NCBI GenBank assembly: GCA_946886875.1
Contig: CAMPJN010000110.1
Span: 1 to 10,251 of the forward strand
Length of the DNA stretch: 10,251 bases
Direction: 5' to 3'
DNA from: an uncultured Pseudomonas sp.
GTDB taxonomy: Bacteria; Pseudomonadota; Gammaproteobacteria; Pseudomonadales; Pseudomonadaceae
The notes beneath the pieces were generated by a model. It had not been told where the DNA came from. It saw nothing but the letters and a program-made list of their open reading frames with translations, and made no database searches. How positions within the stretch are numbered: position 1 is the first letter of the stretch; each line of letters starts with the position of its first letter. A program made the translations under genes and the position numbers. Below are positions 1 through 6,825 of the stretch, piece by piece.

Positions 1-1377
1 GTGCTGGCCAGTTTCTTCGGCATCATCACCCCCACCCTGATCTTGTGCAGCGAACTCGGCCTCGGAGCCTATGTGCCCTACCTGGTGAGCATGGCGCTGT
101 TCGTCTCCGGCCTCGGCACCTTCGTCCAGGCCAAGCGCATCGGCCCTATCGGCTCCGGCCTGCTGTGTTTACAAGGCACCAGCTTCGGCTTTCTCAGCGT
201 GATCCTCAGTGCCGGTTTTATCGTCAAGGGCCGTGGCGGCAGCGAGGAGGAAATTCTCTCGACCATCTTCGGGGTGTGCTTCTGCGCCGCCTTTGTCGAG
301 ATCGCCTTCAGCCAATTCATCAACAAGCTGCGTCGGGTGATCACCCCGGTGGTGACCGGCACCATCATCTGCCTGATGGGCCTGTCGCTGATCAAGGTAG
401 CGATGACCGACCTGGCCGGCGGCTATGGCGCGGCGGACCTCGGCGCCCTGCACCACTTGGGCCTCGGCGGCCTGGTGCTGGCCACCATCGTGGTGCTCAA
501 CCGTTTCAAATCCCAGGCAGTGCGCCTGTCCGCGGTAATCATTGGCCTGGCATTGGGTTTCGCCGTGGCCTGGTTCACCGGCAAGGTGGATTTCGCCAGC
601 ATGGCCCAGGTGCCCCTGGTCAGCGTGCCGGTGCCGTTCAAGTACGGCTTCAACTTCGACTGGGTGGCCTTCGTGCCGATTGCTGTGATCTTCCTGATCA
701 CCCCGCTGGAAACCGCCGGCGACCTGACCGCCAACTCGATCATCTCCAAACAACCAGTGAGCGGCCCGCTGTATATGCGCCGGATCAAATCCGGGGTGCT
801 CGCCGACGGCTGCAACTCGGCCATAGCGGCGATGTTCAACAGCCTGCCGATGACCACTTTCAGTCAGAACAACGGGGTGATCCAACTCACCGGCGTGGCC
901 AGCCGTTATGTGGCCTTCTACATCGCCGGCATTCTGGTGCTGCTCGGGCTGTTCCCGGCGGTCGGTGCCTTGCTGCAACTGATGCCCAAACCGGTACTCG
1001 GCGGCGCCACCCTGATCATGTTCGGCACCGTTGCTGTGGCCGGGATCAAGATCCTCACCGAGGCAGGCCTGCATCGCCGCAATGTGCTGATCGTGGCCAT
1101 CTCCCTGGGCCTCGGCCTGGGTGTGGCGGCGGTGCCGGAAGCCCTGTCGCAAATGCCCGAGGCGCTGAAGAACATCTTCGGCTCACCGATCACCATCGGC
1201 GCCTTCAGCGCCATCCTGCTGAACTTCTTTCTGCCGGAGGAACATCAACCCCTGGCGGAAAACGACTACGACCCCGAGGCCCATCTGCACAGCGTGCTGC
1301 AAAACCCGCAAAGCGCCGAGCCCGACTACAAGTCGCGCGCTCCGAATGATGGTTTGAACCCGGCCAACCCGGCCTAA
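1..1377 (+). CDS. NCS2-family xanthine/purine permease, 5'-truncated by the window edge
   Basis: Inner-membrane nucleobase:cation symporter, most like the E. coli XanP/XanQ xanthine permeases as I recall them. The reading frame is open at base 1, and the first residues (VLASFFGIITP) match a point about 20-40 residues into the family, so the true start lies upstream. The fragment has 458 codons and many hydrophobic segments. Family landmarks are LRRVITP near residue 110, ETAGD at 237-241 (the conserved transmembrane-8 acidic residue) and the NCS2 signature QNNG....TG at 289-298, followed by VASRYV. XanP/XanQ have EAVGD where this has ETAGD, so substrate preference (xanthine, urate or another purine) is uncertain. 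The C-terminal tail from about residue 417 is hydrophilic and cytoplasmic in character. A gene for a Tsx-like channel follows 93 bp downstream, supporting a purine uptake role. Confidence 0.88.
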   Translation: MLASFFGIITPTLILCSELGLGAYVPYLVSMALFVSGLGTFVQAKRIGPIGSGLLCLQGTSFGFLSVILSAGFIVKGRGGSEEEILSTIFGVCFCAAFVEIAFSQFINKLRRVITPVVTGTIICLMGLSLIKVAMTDLAGGYGAADLGALHHLGLGGLVLATIVVLNRFKSQAVRLSAVIIGLALGFAVAWFTGKVDFASMAQVPLVSVPVPFKYGFNFDWVAFVPIAVIFLITPLETAGDLTANSIISKQPVSGPLYMRRIKSGVLADGCNSAIAAMFNSLPMTTFSQNNGVIQLTGVASRYVAFYIAGILVLLGLFPAVGALLQLMPKPVLGGATLIMFGTVAVAGIKILTEAGLHRRNVLIVAISLGLGLGVAAVPEALSQMPEALKNIFGSPITIGAFSAILLNFFLPEEHQPLAENDYDPEAHLHSVLQNPQSAEPDYKSRAPNDGLNPANPA

Positions 1378-1401
1378 CCCCCTAGATAGTTAGCCCCTTC
1401 A

Positions 1402-1423
1402 GCCCTGCGGTTCGCCGCTGGGC
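1402..1423 (+). promoter_or_regulatory. Hairpin between permease and Tsx genes
   Basis: Inverted repeat of nine positions with one T-T mismatch around a TTCG tetraloop. There is no T-tract after it, so it is not a classic terminator. It may protect the 3' end of the permease message or reduce read-through into the channel gene. The hairpin is seen directly; its role is inferred. Confidence 0.4.
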
Positions 1424-1470
1424 CACGCTCCCCTGCACTTGAAAATCGACCATTAAAATAAGGAAAACCG

Positions 1471-2343
1471 ATGAAACTCAAGCACTTAACACACTGCCTC
1501 GGCCTTTCCGCCGGTTTGCTCGGCGCCCAGCAAGCCGGCGCCGGCGAGATGCTGTTCTGGCAGGACAACAGCCTGTCCTATCTCTACGGCAGCAACTTCC
1601 AGCGCCTCAACTTCAATGGCGAGGAACAGCGCTCGCAAACCACCTTCACCTTCGAACACGCCAGCGGCTGGGTCTGGGGCGACATGTTCTACTTCCTCGA
1701 CTACATCAAGGCCGACAATACGCAGGCGCGCGGCAGCAGCTTCGCCAACCTGGAAATCGACAACAAGGATGACTTCTATTACATGGAGTTCTCGCCGCGG
1801 GTCAGCCTGAGCTGGCTGACCGGCCAGGACCTCTCGGCCGGCCCGCTGAAGGATGTATACGCCGCCTTCACCTATGAAAAAGGCAACGGCGGCCCGGGCA
1901 CCGAGAACTACCTGTATGGCATCGGCACCGCCTGGAACGCTCCCGGCTTCGCCTACCTGAACGCCAACCTGTATGCAGTCAAGGTCAACAACCACATCTT
2001 CTTCGACCATGACTTCCAGGCCTCGAAAAAAGGCAACGGCCACACCTACCAACTGACCCTGAGCGGCGCCTACCCCTTCGCCATCGGCGAGCAGGATTTC
2101 GTCATCGACGGCTATGTCGACTGGCGCGCGCCCTCCAAAGACGCCGGCACCCAGACCTCGGTGGGCTCTTCGATCCAGATCAAATGGGATGCGGGCAAGG
2201 CGCTGTTCGGCAAGGAACGCAAACTCTACGTCGGCACCGAGCTGAATATGTGGCACAACAAATACGGCATCCGCCCGATCGACGGCTCCGACGATGGCTT
2301 CGACCAGACCGCGGTGCAGGCGCTGGTGAAGTACCACTTCTAA
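1471..2343 (+). CDS. Tsx-like nucleoside-specific outer-membrane channel
   Basis: A 290-residue outer-membrane beta-barrel of the Tsx/OmpK family (nucleoside-specific channel-forming proteins). The N-terminus is a Sec signal peptide with a basic MKLKH start, a hydrophobic core and an AGA site, so cleavage after residue 24 is likely. The mature part alternates aromatic and polar residues as in amphipathic strands and ends in KYHF with a terminal Phe, the usual BAM recognition signal. The start is set by AGGAAA at 1461-1466, five bases before the ATG. It lies 93 bp after a purine permease on the same strand, so the pair probably passes nucleosides or nucleobases across the outer and then the inner membrane. 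A terminator follows within 25 bp. The family call is good; the exact substrate is inferred from the neighbour. Confidence 0.85.
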   Translation: MKLKHLTHCLGLSAGLLGAQQAGAGEMLFWQDNSLSYLYGSNFQRLNFNGEEQRSQTTFTFEHASGWVWGDMFYFLDYIKADNTQARGSSFANLEIDNKDDFYYMEFSPRVSLSWLTGQDLSAGPLKDVYAAFTYEKGNGGPGTENYLYGIGTAWNAPGFAYLNANLYAVKVNNHIFFDHDFQASKKGNGHTYQLTLSGAYPFAIGEQDFVIDGYVDWRAPSKDAGTQTSVGSSIQIKWDAGKALFGKERKLYVGTELNMWHNKYGIRPIDGSDDGFDQTAVQALVKYHF

Positions 2344-2395
2344 GCCTCGTTTGAGGCGAACCAGACTGGCTCGACTAACCCGAGCCAGTCTTCTT
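2344..2395 (+). terminator. Terminator of the permease-Tsx unit (double hairpin)
   Basis: Directly after the Tsx stop is a small hairpin, GCCTC-GTTT-GAGGC (2344-2357). It is followed by a perfect 10-bp stem, GACTGGCTCG (2364-2373) with its complement (2381-2390) around a 7-base loop, then TTCTT. This is a good rho-independent terminator on the + strand. Confidence 0.8.
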
Positions 2396-2432
2396 GTCGG
2401 TATAAAAAGTCATTTGAGGCATGTAGCAATAC

Positions 2433-2457
2433 CTGTAGGAGCCAGCTTGCTGGCGAT
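2433..2457. repeat. Pseudomonas REP-type palindrome
   Basis: CTGTAGGAGCCAGCTTGCTG followed by GCGAT matches the common intergenic REP pattern of fluorescent pseudomonads (TGTAGGAGCGAGCTTGCTCGCGAT, from memory), with compensating changes that keep the GCCAGC-TT-GCTGGC palindrome. It lies between two convergent transcription units, the usual place for these elements. The core palindrome is seen directly; the class is from memory. Confidence 0.7.
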
Positions 2458-2533
2458 CCGATTCAAACCGCATTGCCAGCATTCAGTAGGGTGCGCCAAG
2501 CCCACCGTCCTCCACAGAAATGCGATGACGCAT

Positions 2534-2557
2534 AAAAAACGCGGCCGAAGCCGCGTT
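2534..2557 (-). terminator. Terminator of exaC
   Basis: On the - strand this reads AACGCGGC-TTCG-GCCGCGTT followed by a run of T. It is a perfect 8-bp stem with a stable UUCG-type loop and a U-tract, about 100 bases past the exaC stop. It is a strong rho-independent terminator facing the + strand terminator near 2390. Confidence 0.85.
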
Positions 2558-2656
2558 GCGAGTGTGATTTGCTGCCGTCGTTAACAGGCCAGGCCTGCTG
2601 CAAATCCTGGGTCGCAGGGAAGCCGGCGCACGGGAGCACGCGCGCCGGGGAATAAC

Positions 2657-4177
2657 TCAGAAGAAGCCCAGCGGGTTGATGTCGTAGCTGATCAGCAGGT
2701 TCTTGGTCTGCTGATAGTGGTCGAGCATCATCTTGTGGGTTTCGCGGCCGACGCCGGACTTCTTGTAACCACCGAACGCGGCGTGCGCCGGGTACAGGTG
2801 GTAGCAGTTGGTCCACACACGACCGGCCTTGATCGCCCGGCCCATGCGGTAGGCGCGGTTGATATCGCGGGTCCACAGACCGGCACCCAGACCGAACTCG
2901 GTGTCGTTGGCGATCGCCAGGGCTTCGGCTTCATCCTTGAAGGTGGTGATACCCACCACCGGCCCGAAGATTTCCTCCTGGAACACCCGCATCTTGTTGT
3001 TGCCCTTGAGCAGGGTCGGCTGGATGTAGTAACCGCTGGCCAGATCGCCTTCCAGACGCTCTGCCGCGCCGCCGGTAAGCAGCTCGGCGCCTTCGCGCTG
3101 GGCGATTTCCAGGTAGCTGAGAATCTTGTCGTACTGCTGCTCGGACGCCTGGGCGCCGACCATGGTTTCGGTGTCCAGCGGGTTGCCGCGCTTGATCACC
3201 TTGATCTTCTTCATCACCTCGACCATGAAGGCGTCGTAGATCGACTCCTGCACCAGCGCCCGCGATGGGCAGGTGCAGACTTCGCCCTGGTTGAAGAACG
3301 CCAGCACCAGACCCTCGGCAGCTTTTTCGATAAAGGCCGGCTCGGCCTTCATGATGTCTTCGAAGAAGATGTTCGGCGACTTGCCGCCCAGCTCCACGGT
3401 CGACGGAATGATGTTCTCGGCGGCGCATTTGAGGATGTGCGAACCGACCGGGGTGGAACCGGTGAAGGCGATCTTGGCGATGCGCTTGCTGGTGGCCAGT
3501 GCCTCGCCGGCTTCGCGACCGAAGCCCTGCACCACGTTGAGCACGCCCGGCGGCAGCAGGTCGCCGATCAGTTCCATCAGCACGGTGATCGACAGCGGCG
3601 TTTGCTCGGCCGGCTTGAGCACAATGGCGTTGCCGGCGGCCAGGGCCGGGGCGAGTTTCCAGGCGGCCATCAGCAGCGGGAAGTTCCACGGAATGATCTG
3701 CCCGACCACGCCCAGCGGCTCGTGGAAGTGATAGGCGGCAGTGTGTTCGTCGATCTCGGCGGCGCTGCCTTCCTGGGCGCGGATGCAACCGGCGTAATAA
3801 CGGAAGTGGTCGGCGGCCAGCGGCACGTCGGCGTTGAGGGTTTCGCGCACGGCCTTGCCGTTGTCCCAGGTCTCGGCCACGGCCAGCAGTTCGAGGTTGG
3901 CTTCGATACGGTCGGCGATCTTCAGCAGCACCAACGAACGGTTCTGCGCCGAGGTCTTGCCCCAGACATCGGCGGCGGCGTGGGCGGCATCGAGGGCATG
4001 CTCGATGTCTGCGCTGGTGGAGCGCGGAAACTCGGCGATCACCGAAGCGTCGACCGGGCTGGTGTTGGTGAAATACTGGCCATCGATAGGCGCGACGAAC
4101 TCACCACCGATGAAGTTGCCGTAGCGCGGCTTGAGCGTAAGAACTGCGCCTGGAGTGCCTGGTTTAGCGTAAATCAT
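2657..4177 (-). CDS. exaC: NAD-dependent aldehyde dehydrogenase, ExaC/AcoD/PedI type
   Basis: Cytoplasmic aldehyde dehydrogenase that oxidises the aldehyde made by PQQ alcohol dehydrogenases (for example acetaldehyde to acetate). The 506-residue length equals P. aeruginosa ExaC, and the sequence follows it closely from MIYA..PG to the C-terminal PLGFF, as I recall it. Visible catalytic residues are Asn165 (PWNF), Lys188 (LKPAE), Glu262 (VELGGKSPN) and the nucleophile Cys301 (NQGEVCTC). The start is the ATG at 4177, preceded by GAGGT seven bases upstream. An in-frame extension to 4297 is possible, but its codons read as non-family sequence. It is transcribed away from the pqqADE operon across a 528-bp control region. 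A PQQ dehydrogenase gene about 5 kb away is its probable pathway partner. Confidence 0.92.
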   Translation of the reverse strand: MIYAKPGTPGAVLTLKPRYGNFIGGEFVAPIDGQYFTNTSPVDASVIAEFPRSTSADIEHALDAAHAAADVWGKTSAQNRSLVLLKIADRIEANLELLAVAETWDNGKAVRETLNADVPLAADHFRYYAGCIRAQEGSAAEIDEHTAAYHFHEPLGVVGQIIPWNFPLLMAAWKLAPALAAGNAIVLKPAEQTPLSITVLMELIGDLLPPGVLNVVQGFGREAGEALATSKRIAKIAFTGSTPVGSHILKCAAENIIPSTVELGGKSPNIFFEDIMKAEPAFIEKAAEGLVLAFFNQGEVCTCPSRALVQESIYDAFMVEVMKKIKVIKRGNPLDTETMVGAQASEQQYDKILSYLEIAQREGAELLTGGAAERLEGDLASGYYIQPTLLKGNNKMRVFQEEIFGPVVGITTFKDEAEALAIANDTEFGLGAGLWTRDINRAYRMGRAIKAGRVWTNCYHLYPAHAAFGGYKKSGVGRETHKMMLDHYQQTKNLLISYDINPLGFF

Positions 4178-4523
4178 GATGGTGACCTCTATCTGTTGTC
4201 GGAGCCTGCGCCTGGGAACGTGGAGCAGGTCATGGTTCGATATTAGAAAGCCGCCGGTTGTGCCGGTATGCGTCCATGGCACACAACCTCTCCTCATTTG
4301 GTAGTAGAAACCGCCTTGGCGCCGGGTGGTTCAGCCTGGTTGCTGACGTAAAATAGATGTACGGCACCGAGCCGGTCGGTATCTATGTTGGTTTGACCGG
4401 CTTCACACCCGACGGGTTGAGCAGTCAGCCACATATAGTTGCGCGCCAATATCGAAAGAAAACAAAAGACCGCCACTAACGGCCAGGCAAAACGTATTGA
4501 GCGTATAAACAAAACCGCCCAGC

Positions 4524-4545
4524 GTTCTTGATTGCAATCAAGAAC
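4524..4545. promoter_or_regulatory. 22-bp perfect palindrome, possible operator or hairpin
   Basis: The left half, GTTCTTGATTG (4524-4534), is followed with no spacer by its exact complement (4535-4545). Outer arms GCCC (4517-4520) and GGGC (4547-4550) could extend it as a hairpin. On the - strand it is followed by GGTTTTGTTT, so it could act as a terminator in that direction, but no minus-strand gene lies upstream. An operator for the divergent promoters is the other reading. The core TTGATT-N2-AATCAA recurs, with a different spacer, in the next palindrome. Confidence 0.6.
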
Positions 4546-4554
4546 CGGGCAGTA

Positions 4555-4570
4555 TTGATTAATTAATCAA
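4555..4570. promoter_or_regulatory. 16-bp perfect palindrome TTGATTAATTAATCAA
   Basis: TTGATT-AATT-AATCAA is perfectly symmetric, with its centre 28 bp from that of the 22-bp palindrome. It shares that site's TTGATT/AATCAA half-sites with a spacer two bases longer. It is a plausible binding site for a dimeric regulator. The regulator is unknown. Confidence 0.5.
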
Positions 4571-4600
4571 AGCCTGCAGCACAGCCACTACCAACTACCC

Positions 4601-4612
4601 AGTTAATTAACT
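4601..4612. promoter_or_regulatory. 12-bp perfect palindrome AGTTAATTAACT
   Basis: This is the third symmetric site in the region. It repeats the TTAATTAA core found at 4559-4566, 44 bp away centre to centre. An 8-bp all-AT word occurring twice in a GC-rich genome suggests selection, but an AT-rich promoter background could also produce it. Confidence 0.35.
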
Positions 4613-4705
4613 CCAAAGTCTTATTAATCACTATCGATACATGCCTGTAGCCTCAAGTTGCAACAGAGCAAAAACATTCAACTTACTCATAACAGGAGAT
4701 CGGCC

Positions 4706-4780
4706 ATGCAGTGGATAGATCCGGATTTTTGCGACCTACGTCTGGGCTTCGAAGTCACCGCGTACGTTTACGTGCGCTAA
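4706..4780 (+). CDS. pqqA: PqqA precursor peptide
   Basis: A 24-residue ribosomal precursor from which PqqE joins a Glu and a Tyr side chain in the first step of PQQ formation. The peptide begins MQWIDPDF and holds the family core DLRLGFEVTAY (10-20). The Glu16-Val-Thr-Ala-Tyr20 spacing is exactly the EVTxY pattern used for the cross-link. AGGAG lies seven bases before the ATG. Odd points are Cys9, an acidic DPD early segment where typical PqqA has K-P-A, and a second Tyr at 22 (C-terminal VYVR). pqqD follows after 55 bp, where pqqB would be expected in a canonical cluster. The identity is secure. Whether the end product is PQQ itself is open. Confidence 0.9.
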   Translation: MQWIDPDFCDLRLGFEVTAYVYVR

Positions 4781-4790
4781 TCCTTGAATC

Positions 4791-4815
4791 CGGCGGGGCG
4801 CTGGTCGCTCCGCCG
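4791..4815 (+). promoter_or_regulatory. Hairpin between pqqA and pqqD
   Basis: CGGCGGGG (4791-4798) pairs with CTCCGCCG (4808-4815) through eight pairs, one of them G-U, around a 9-base loop. No T-run follows. It starts 10 bases after the pqqA stop. Structures after pqqA are generally thought to let the short peptide message outnumber the downstream mRNA; that role is inferred here. Confidence 0.55.
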
Positions 4816-4835
4816 CACCAGCCGCGAGGCAGGTC

Positions 4836-5129
4836 ATGACTCAACTCCCGATAAACCTGGCGGACCATTTCGAAATCCGCCCACCGTTCATGTTTCGCTG
4901 GGAACACTCGCAACAAGCGCATGTTCTGCTGTACCCGGAAGGCATCGTCAAACTCAATAAAACCGCTGGCGACATTCTCAACAACTGCGACGGCAAAACC
5001 AATGTCGGCGAATTGATCGAGAAACTCGGCGCCATTTATGAATTATCCGACGCGAGCGTAATTCGCCCTGGCGTATTGCGTTTCCTGGAGGTGTCCCGTG
5101 ACAAAGGCTGGATCCGAACTAAGGCTTGA
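4836..5129 (+). CDS. pqqD: PqqD peptide chaperone
   Basis: A 97-residue PqqD-family protein, the small RRE-fold chaperone that binds PqqA and presents it to PqqE. Its length is typical. Family features include the early PPFMFRWE segment, YPEGIVKLNKTAGDIL (33-48) and the GKTNVGELIEKL helix near residues 54-65. The ATG at 4836 follows a purine-rich GAGGCAGG. Its last 32 bases overlap pqqE, so translation is probably coupled. It acts in the cytoplasm in complex with PqqA and PqqE. Confidence 0.92.
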   Translation: MTQLPINLADHFEIRPPFMFRWEHSQQAHVLLYPEGIVKLNKTAGDILNNCDGKTNVGELIEKLGAIYELSDASVIRPGVLRFLEVSRDKGWIRTKA

Positions 5130-6243
5130 CGGCAACGGCAACCCGGTCTGGTTGTTATTGGAATTAACTTACCAGTGCCCGTTGCAATGCGTGTTCTGCA
5201 GTAACCCGCGCAACTTTGCCGACTACCGCCGCAATGAATTGAGCACGGCCGAGTGGATCGACGTGATGCGCCAGGCCCGCGAACTCGGTGCCATGCAGAT
5301 CGGCTTTTCCGGCGGCGAACCGACCTTGCGCAAGGATCTGGAAATCCTCGTAGCCGAAGCCGACCGCCTGGGCTACTACACCAACCTGATCACCTCCGGC
5401 ATCGGCCTTACCGAAGCGCGTCTGCGCGCGCTCAAGGATGCCGGCCTGCGCCATATCCAGCTCGGCTTCCAGTCCACCGACCGCGCCACCGCGCAACAGC
5501 TGGCCGGCGTCGATTGCCTGGAGCGCAAGCTCGGCATGGCCCGCGCGATCAAGGCCCAGGGCTTCCCGATGGTGCTCAATGTGCCCATCACCCGGCAGAA
5601 CATTGCGCAGGTCCCGCAGATCATCGAATTCGCCGCCGAGCTGGGGGTCGACTACATCGAGCTGGCCAACGTGCAGTACTACAACTGGGCGCTGCTCAAC
5701 CGCGAGCAACTGATGCCGACCCGCGACGAACTGCTGCGCGCCGAAGCCCAGGTGCAGGAGGCCCGCGAGCGTCTGGGCGATAGCCTGACCATCTTCTTCG
5801 TCATCCCCGACTATTACGAAGGCCGACCCAAGGCCTGCATGAACGGCTGGGGCGCCATCCACCTGACCATCGCGCCCAACGGCAACGTGCTGCCCTGCTC
5901 CCAGGCCAGCAGCTTCAAGCACCTGGATTTTCCCAACGTGCGCCAGCAGCGCCTGGGCGACATCTGGCACGACTCGCCGGTGTTCAACCTGTACCGCGGC
6001 GACGCCTGGATGCCGCAACCCTGTCGCAGTTGCGACGAGAAGGAAAAGGACTTCGGCGGTTGTCGCTGCCAGGCGCTGCTGCTTACCGGCTCCGGCGACA
6101 ACACCGACCCGGCCTGCAGCAAGTCACCGCATCACCAGTTGGTGCGTCAGGCGGTGGCCCTGGCGCAGTGCGCGCCGCGCTCGGAGGGCGCGCTGGTTCC
6201 GCGTCATGCCAGCCAGGGGGTGAACCTTGAAACTGCCCCATGA
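5098..6243 (+). CDS. pqqE: PqqE radical SAM/SPASM peptide cyclase
   Basis: Radical SAM enzyme that makes the carbon-carbon bond between Glu and Tyr of PqqA. It has 381 residues, the usual length. The SAM cluster motif CPLQCVFC gives Cys27, Cys31 and Cys34, and GGEP at 72-75 is the SAM-binding loop. The C-terminal SPASM domain has all expected auxiliary-cluster ligands: Cys247 (CMNGWG), Cys267, Cys309, Cys312, Asp318, Cys322, Cys324 and Cys340, one residue offset from the M. extorquens numbering I recall. The enzyme therefore looks fully active. The GTG start at 5098 is chosen because GGAGG lies six bases upstream inside pqqD, and an upstream start would overlap further. Its 3' end overlaps a short membrane ORF by 17 bases. 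Confidence 0.94.
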   Translation: MTKAGSELRLDGNGNPVWLLLELTYQCPLQCVFCSNPRNFADYRRNELSTAEWIDVMRQARELGAMQIGFSGGEPTLRKDLEILVAEADRLGYYTNLITSGIGLTEARLRALKDAGLRHIQLGFQSTDRATAQQLAGVDCLERKLGMARAIKAQGFPMVLNVPITRQNIAQVPQIIEFAAELGVDYIELANVQYYNWALLNREQLMPTRDELLRAEAQVQEARERLGDSLTIFFVIPDYYEGRPKACMNGWGAIHLTIAPNGNVLPCSQASSFKHLDFPNVRQQRLGDIWHDSPVFNLYRGDAWMPQPCRSCDEKEKDFGGCRCQALLLTGSGDNTDPACSKSPHHQLVRQAVALAQCAPRSEGALVPRHASQGVNLETAP

Positions 6244-6328
6244 TTCCTTCGCCGGCACCCTCGGCGCCGGCCTGATCCTGACCCTGGGCTGCTACCTGCT
6301 GCTCAGGTTCTGGCTGGTCGGCCCATGA
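6227..6328 (+). CDS. 33-aa single-span membrane protein, TTG start
   Basis: A very short ORF between pqqE and the next membrane protein gene. It begins with a polar MKLPHDSF, has one hydrophobic helix of about 20 residues (roughly 9-29, rich in Leu and Gly) and ends RFWLVGP. The TTG start is preceded by AGGGGGTGA, a strong ribosome site ending four bases upstream. An in-frame TGA at 6221-6223 rules out any earlier start. It overlaps pqqE by 17 bases, and its stop shares ATGA (6325-6328) with the next start, so it is positioned for translational coupling. I do not recognise a family. By analogy with tiny subunits such as CydX or CcoQ it could be a companion of the four-span membrane protein that follows; this is inference. 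Confidence 0.6.
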   Translation: MKLPHDSFAGTLGAGLILTLGCYLLLRFWLVGP

Positions 6329-6825
6329 ACGCTATCGACCTATTGGCCCGCTACGCCCATCTGCTGTTCGTCCTGGTCTGGGTCGGCCACAACTACGCCA
6401 ACTTCATCCAGAACCCCAGGTTCGTGCCGCTGAGCAACGGCATCGACACGGCGACGCTGAACCGCGATCTGCAACGGCGGATGAAGCGCGAACACGGCAT
6501 CTTCCGCTACGCCTCGCTGGTGGTCTGGGCCTCCGGCATGCTGATGCTCTGGCAACGCGGCTGGCTGGAAGACGCCTTGTTGCTGCAAGGTCCGCTGGCG
6601 GTGATCGGCCTCGGCGCCTGGCTCGGCACCCTGATGCTGCTCAACCTGTGGCTGGTGCTCTGGCCGCACCAGAAGAAGCTGCTGGGCTTCGTCCCGGCCA
6701 GCCTGGAGGAGCGCGTGCGCTGCTCGCGGATCACCTTTCTGTCTTCGCGCAGCAACACCATCCTGTCGCTGCCGGTGTTGTTCCTGATGGCGGCTGGCGG
6801 TCATGGTCTGCAACTCTTTTATTGA
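6325..6825 (+). CDS. Four-span membrane protein resembling the urate oxidase N-terminal (PuuD/DUF989) domain
   Basis: A 166-residue integral membrane protein with four predicted helices at about 5-25, 57-76, 86-112 and 143-165. Motifs match, from memory, the N-terminal membrane domain of PuuD-type urate oxidases: an early His-containing helix with VWVGHNYANFIQNP (18-31), then NLWLVLWPHQKK (about 105-116) and the late LSSRSNTILSLP (about 138-149). In PuuD this domain is fused to a C-terminal cytochrome c; here no CXXCH is present and the protein ends after helix 4. His11, His22 and others could bind heme or a quinone, but that is not proven by the sequence. It sits inside the pqqADE operon, coupled by ATGA to the small ORF before it. 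A role as a membrane electron-transfer or oxidase component is inferred. Confidence 0.65.
   Translation: MNAIDLLARYAHLLFVLVWVGHNYANFIQNPRFVPLSNGIDTATLNRDLQRRMKREHGIFRYASLVVWASGMLMLWQRGWLEDALLLQGPLAVIGLGAWLGTLMLLNLWLVLWPHQKKLLGFVPASLEERVRCSRITFLSSRSNTILSLPVLFLMAAGGHGLQLFY

Larger units (their letters stand above)
4178..4705. promoter_or_regulatory. Divergent control region between exaC and pqqA
   Basis: A gene-free region of 528 bp that must hold the promoters for exaC (-) and the pqqA operon (+). From about 4490 to 4700 it is clearly more AT-rich than the genes around it and carries three perfect palindromes (listed separately). I see no convincing sigma70 pair. TTGCAA at 4658-4663 is a possible -35 for pqqA, but the spacing to TACTCA at 4684 is too long. 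The ribosome site for pqqA is AGGAG at 4694-4698. A weak minus-strand frame at 4294-4512 was considered and rejected. Confidence 0.6.

Noticed and set aside
1486..2337. Long minus-strand frame opposite the Tsx gene
   Set aside because: It is a mirror of the real coding frame, rich in Val, Ala, Glu and Gly, with no ribosome site or family motif.
2351..2584. Plus-strand 77-codon frame after the Tsx gene
   Set aside because: It runs through a terminator, a REP element and the opposing exaC terminator, so it is not coding.
2717..4246. Long open frame on the + strand opposite exaC
   Set aside because: It is an antisense shadow caused by the GC-rich codon use of exaC; its translation is low-complexity in Gly, Val, Asp and His and matches no family.
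4178..4297. N-terminal extension of the aldehyde dehydrogenase by 40 codons
   Set aside because: The residues do not resemble the family, while ATG 4177 has a well-placed GAGGT and gives the 506-residue length of ExaC.
4294..4512. Minus-strand 72-codon frame with a hydrophobic start (TTG at 4512)
   Set aside because: It needs a TTG start inside a T-rich stretch right after a hairpin, has no good ribosome site and shows no recognisable family. Possibly real, but not supported.
5164..6018. Long minus-strand frame opposite pqqE
   Set aside because: It is a shadow frame; pqqE on the other strand carries every expected catalytic residue.
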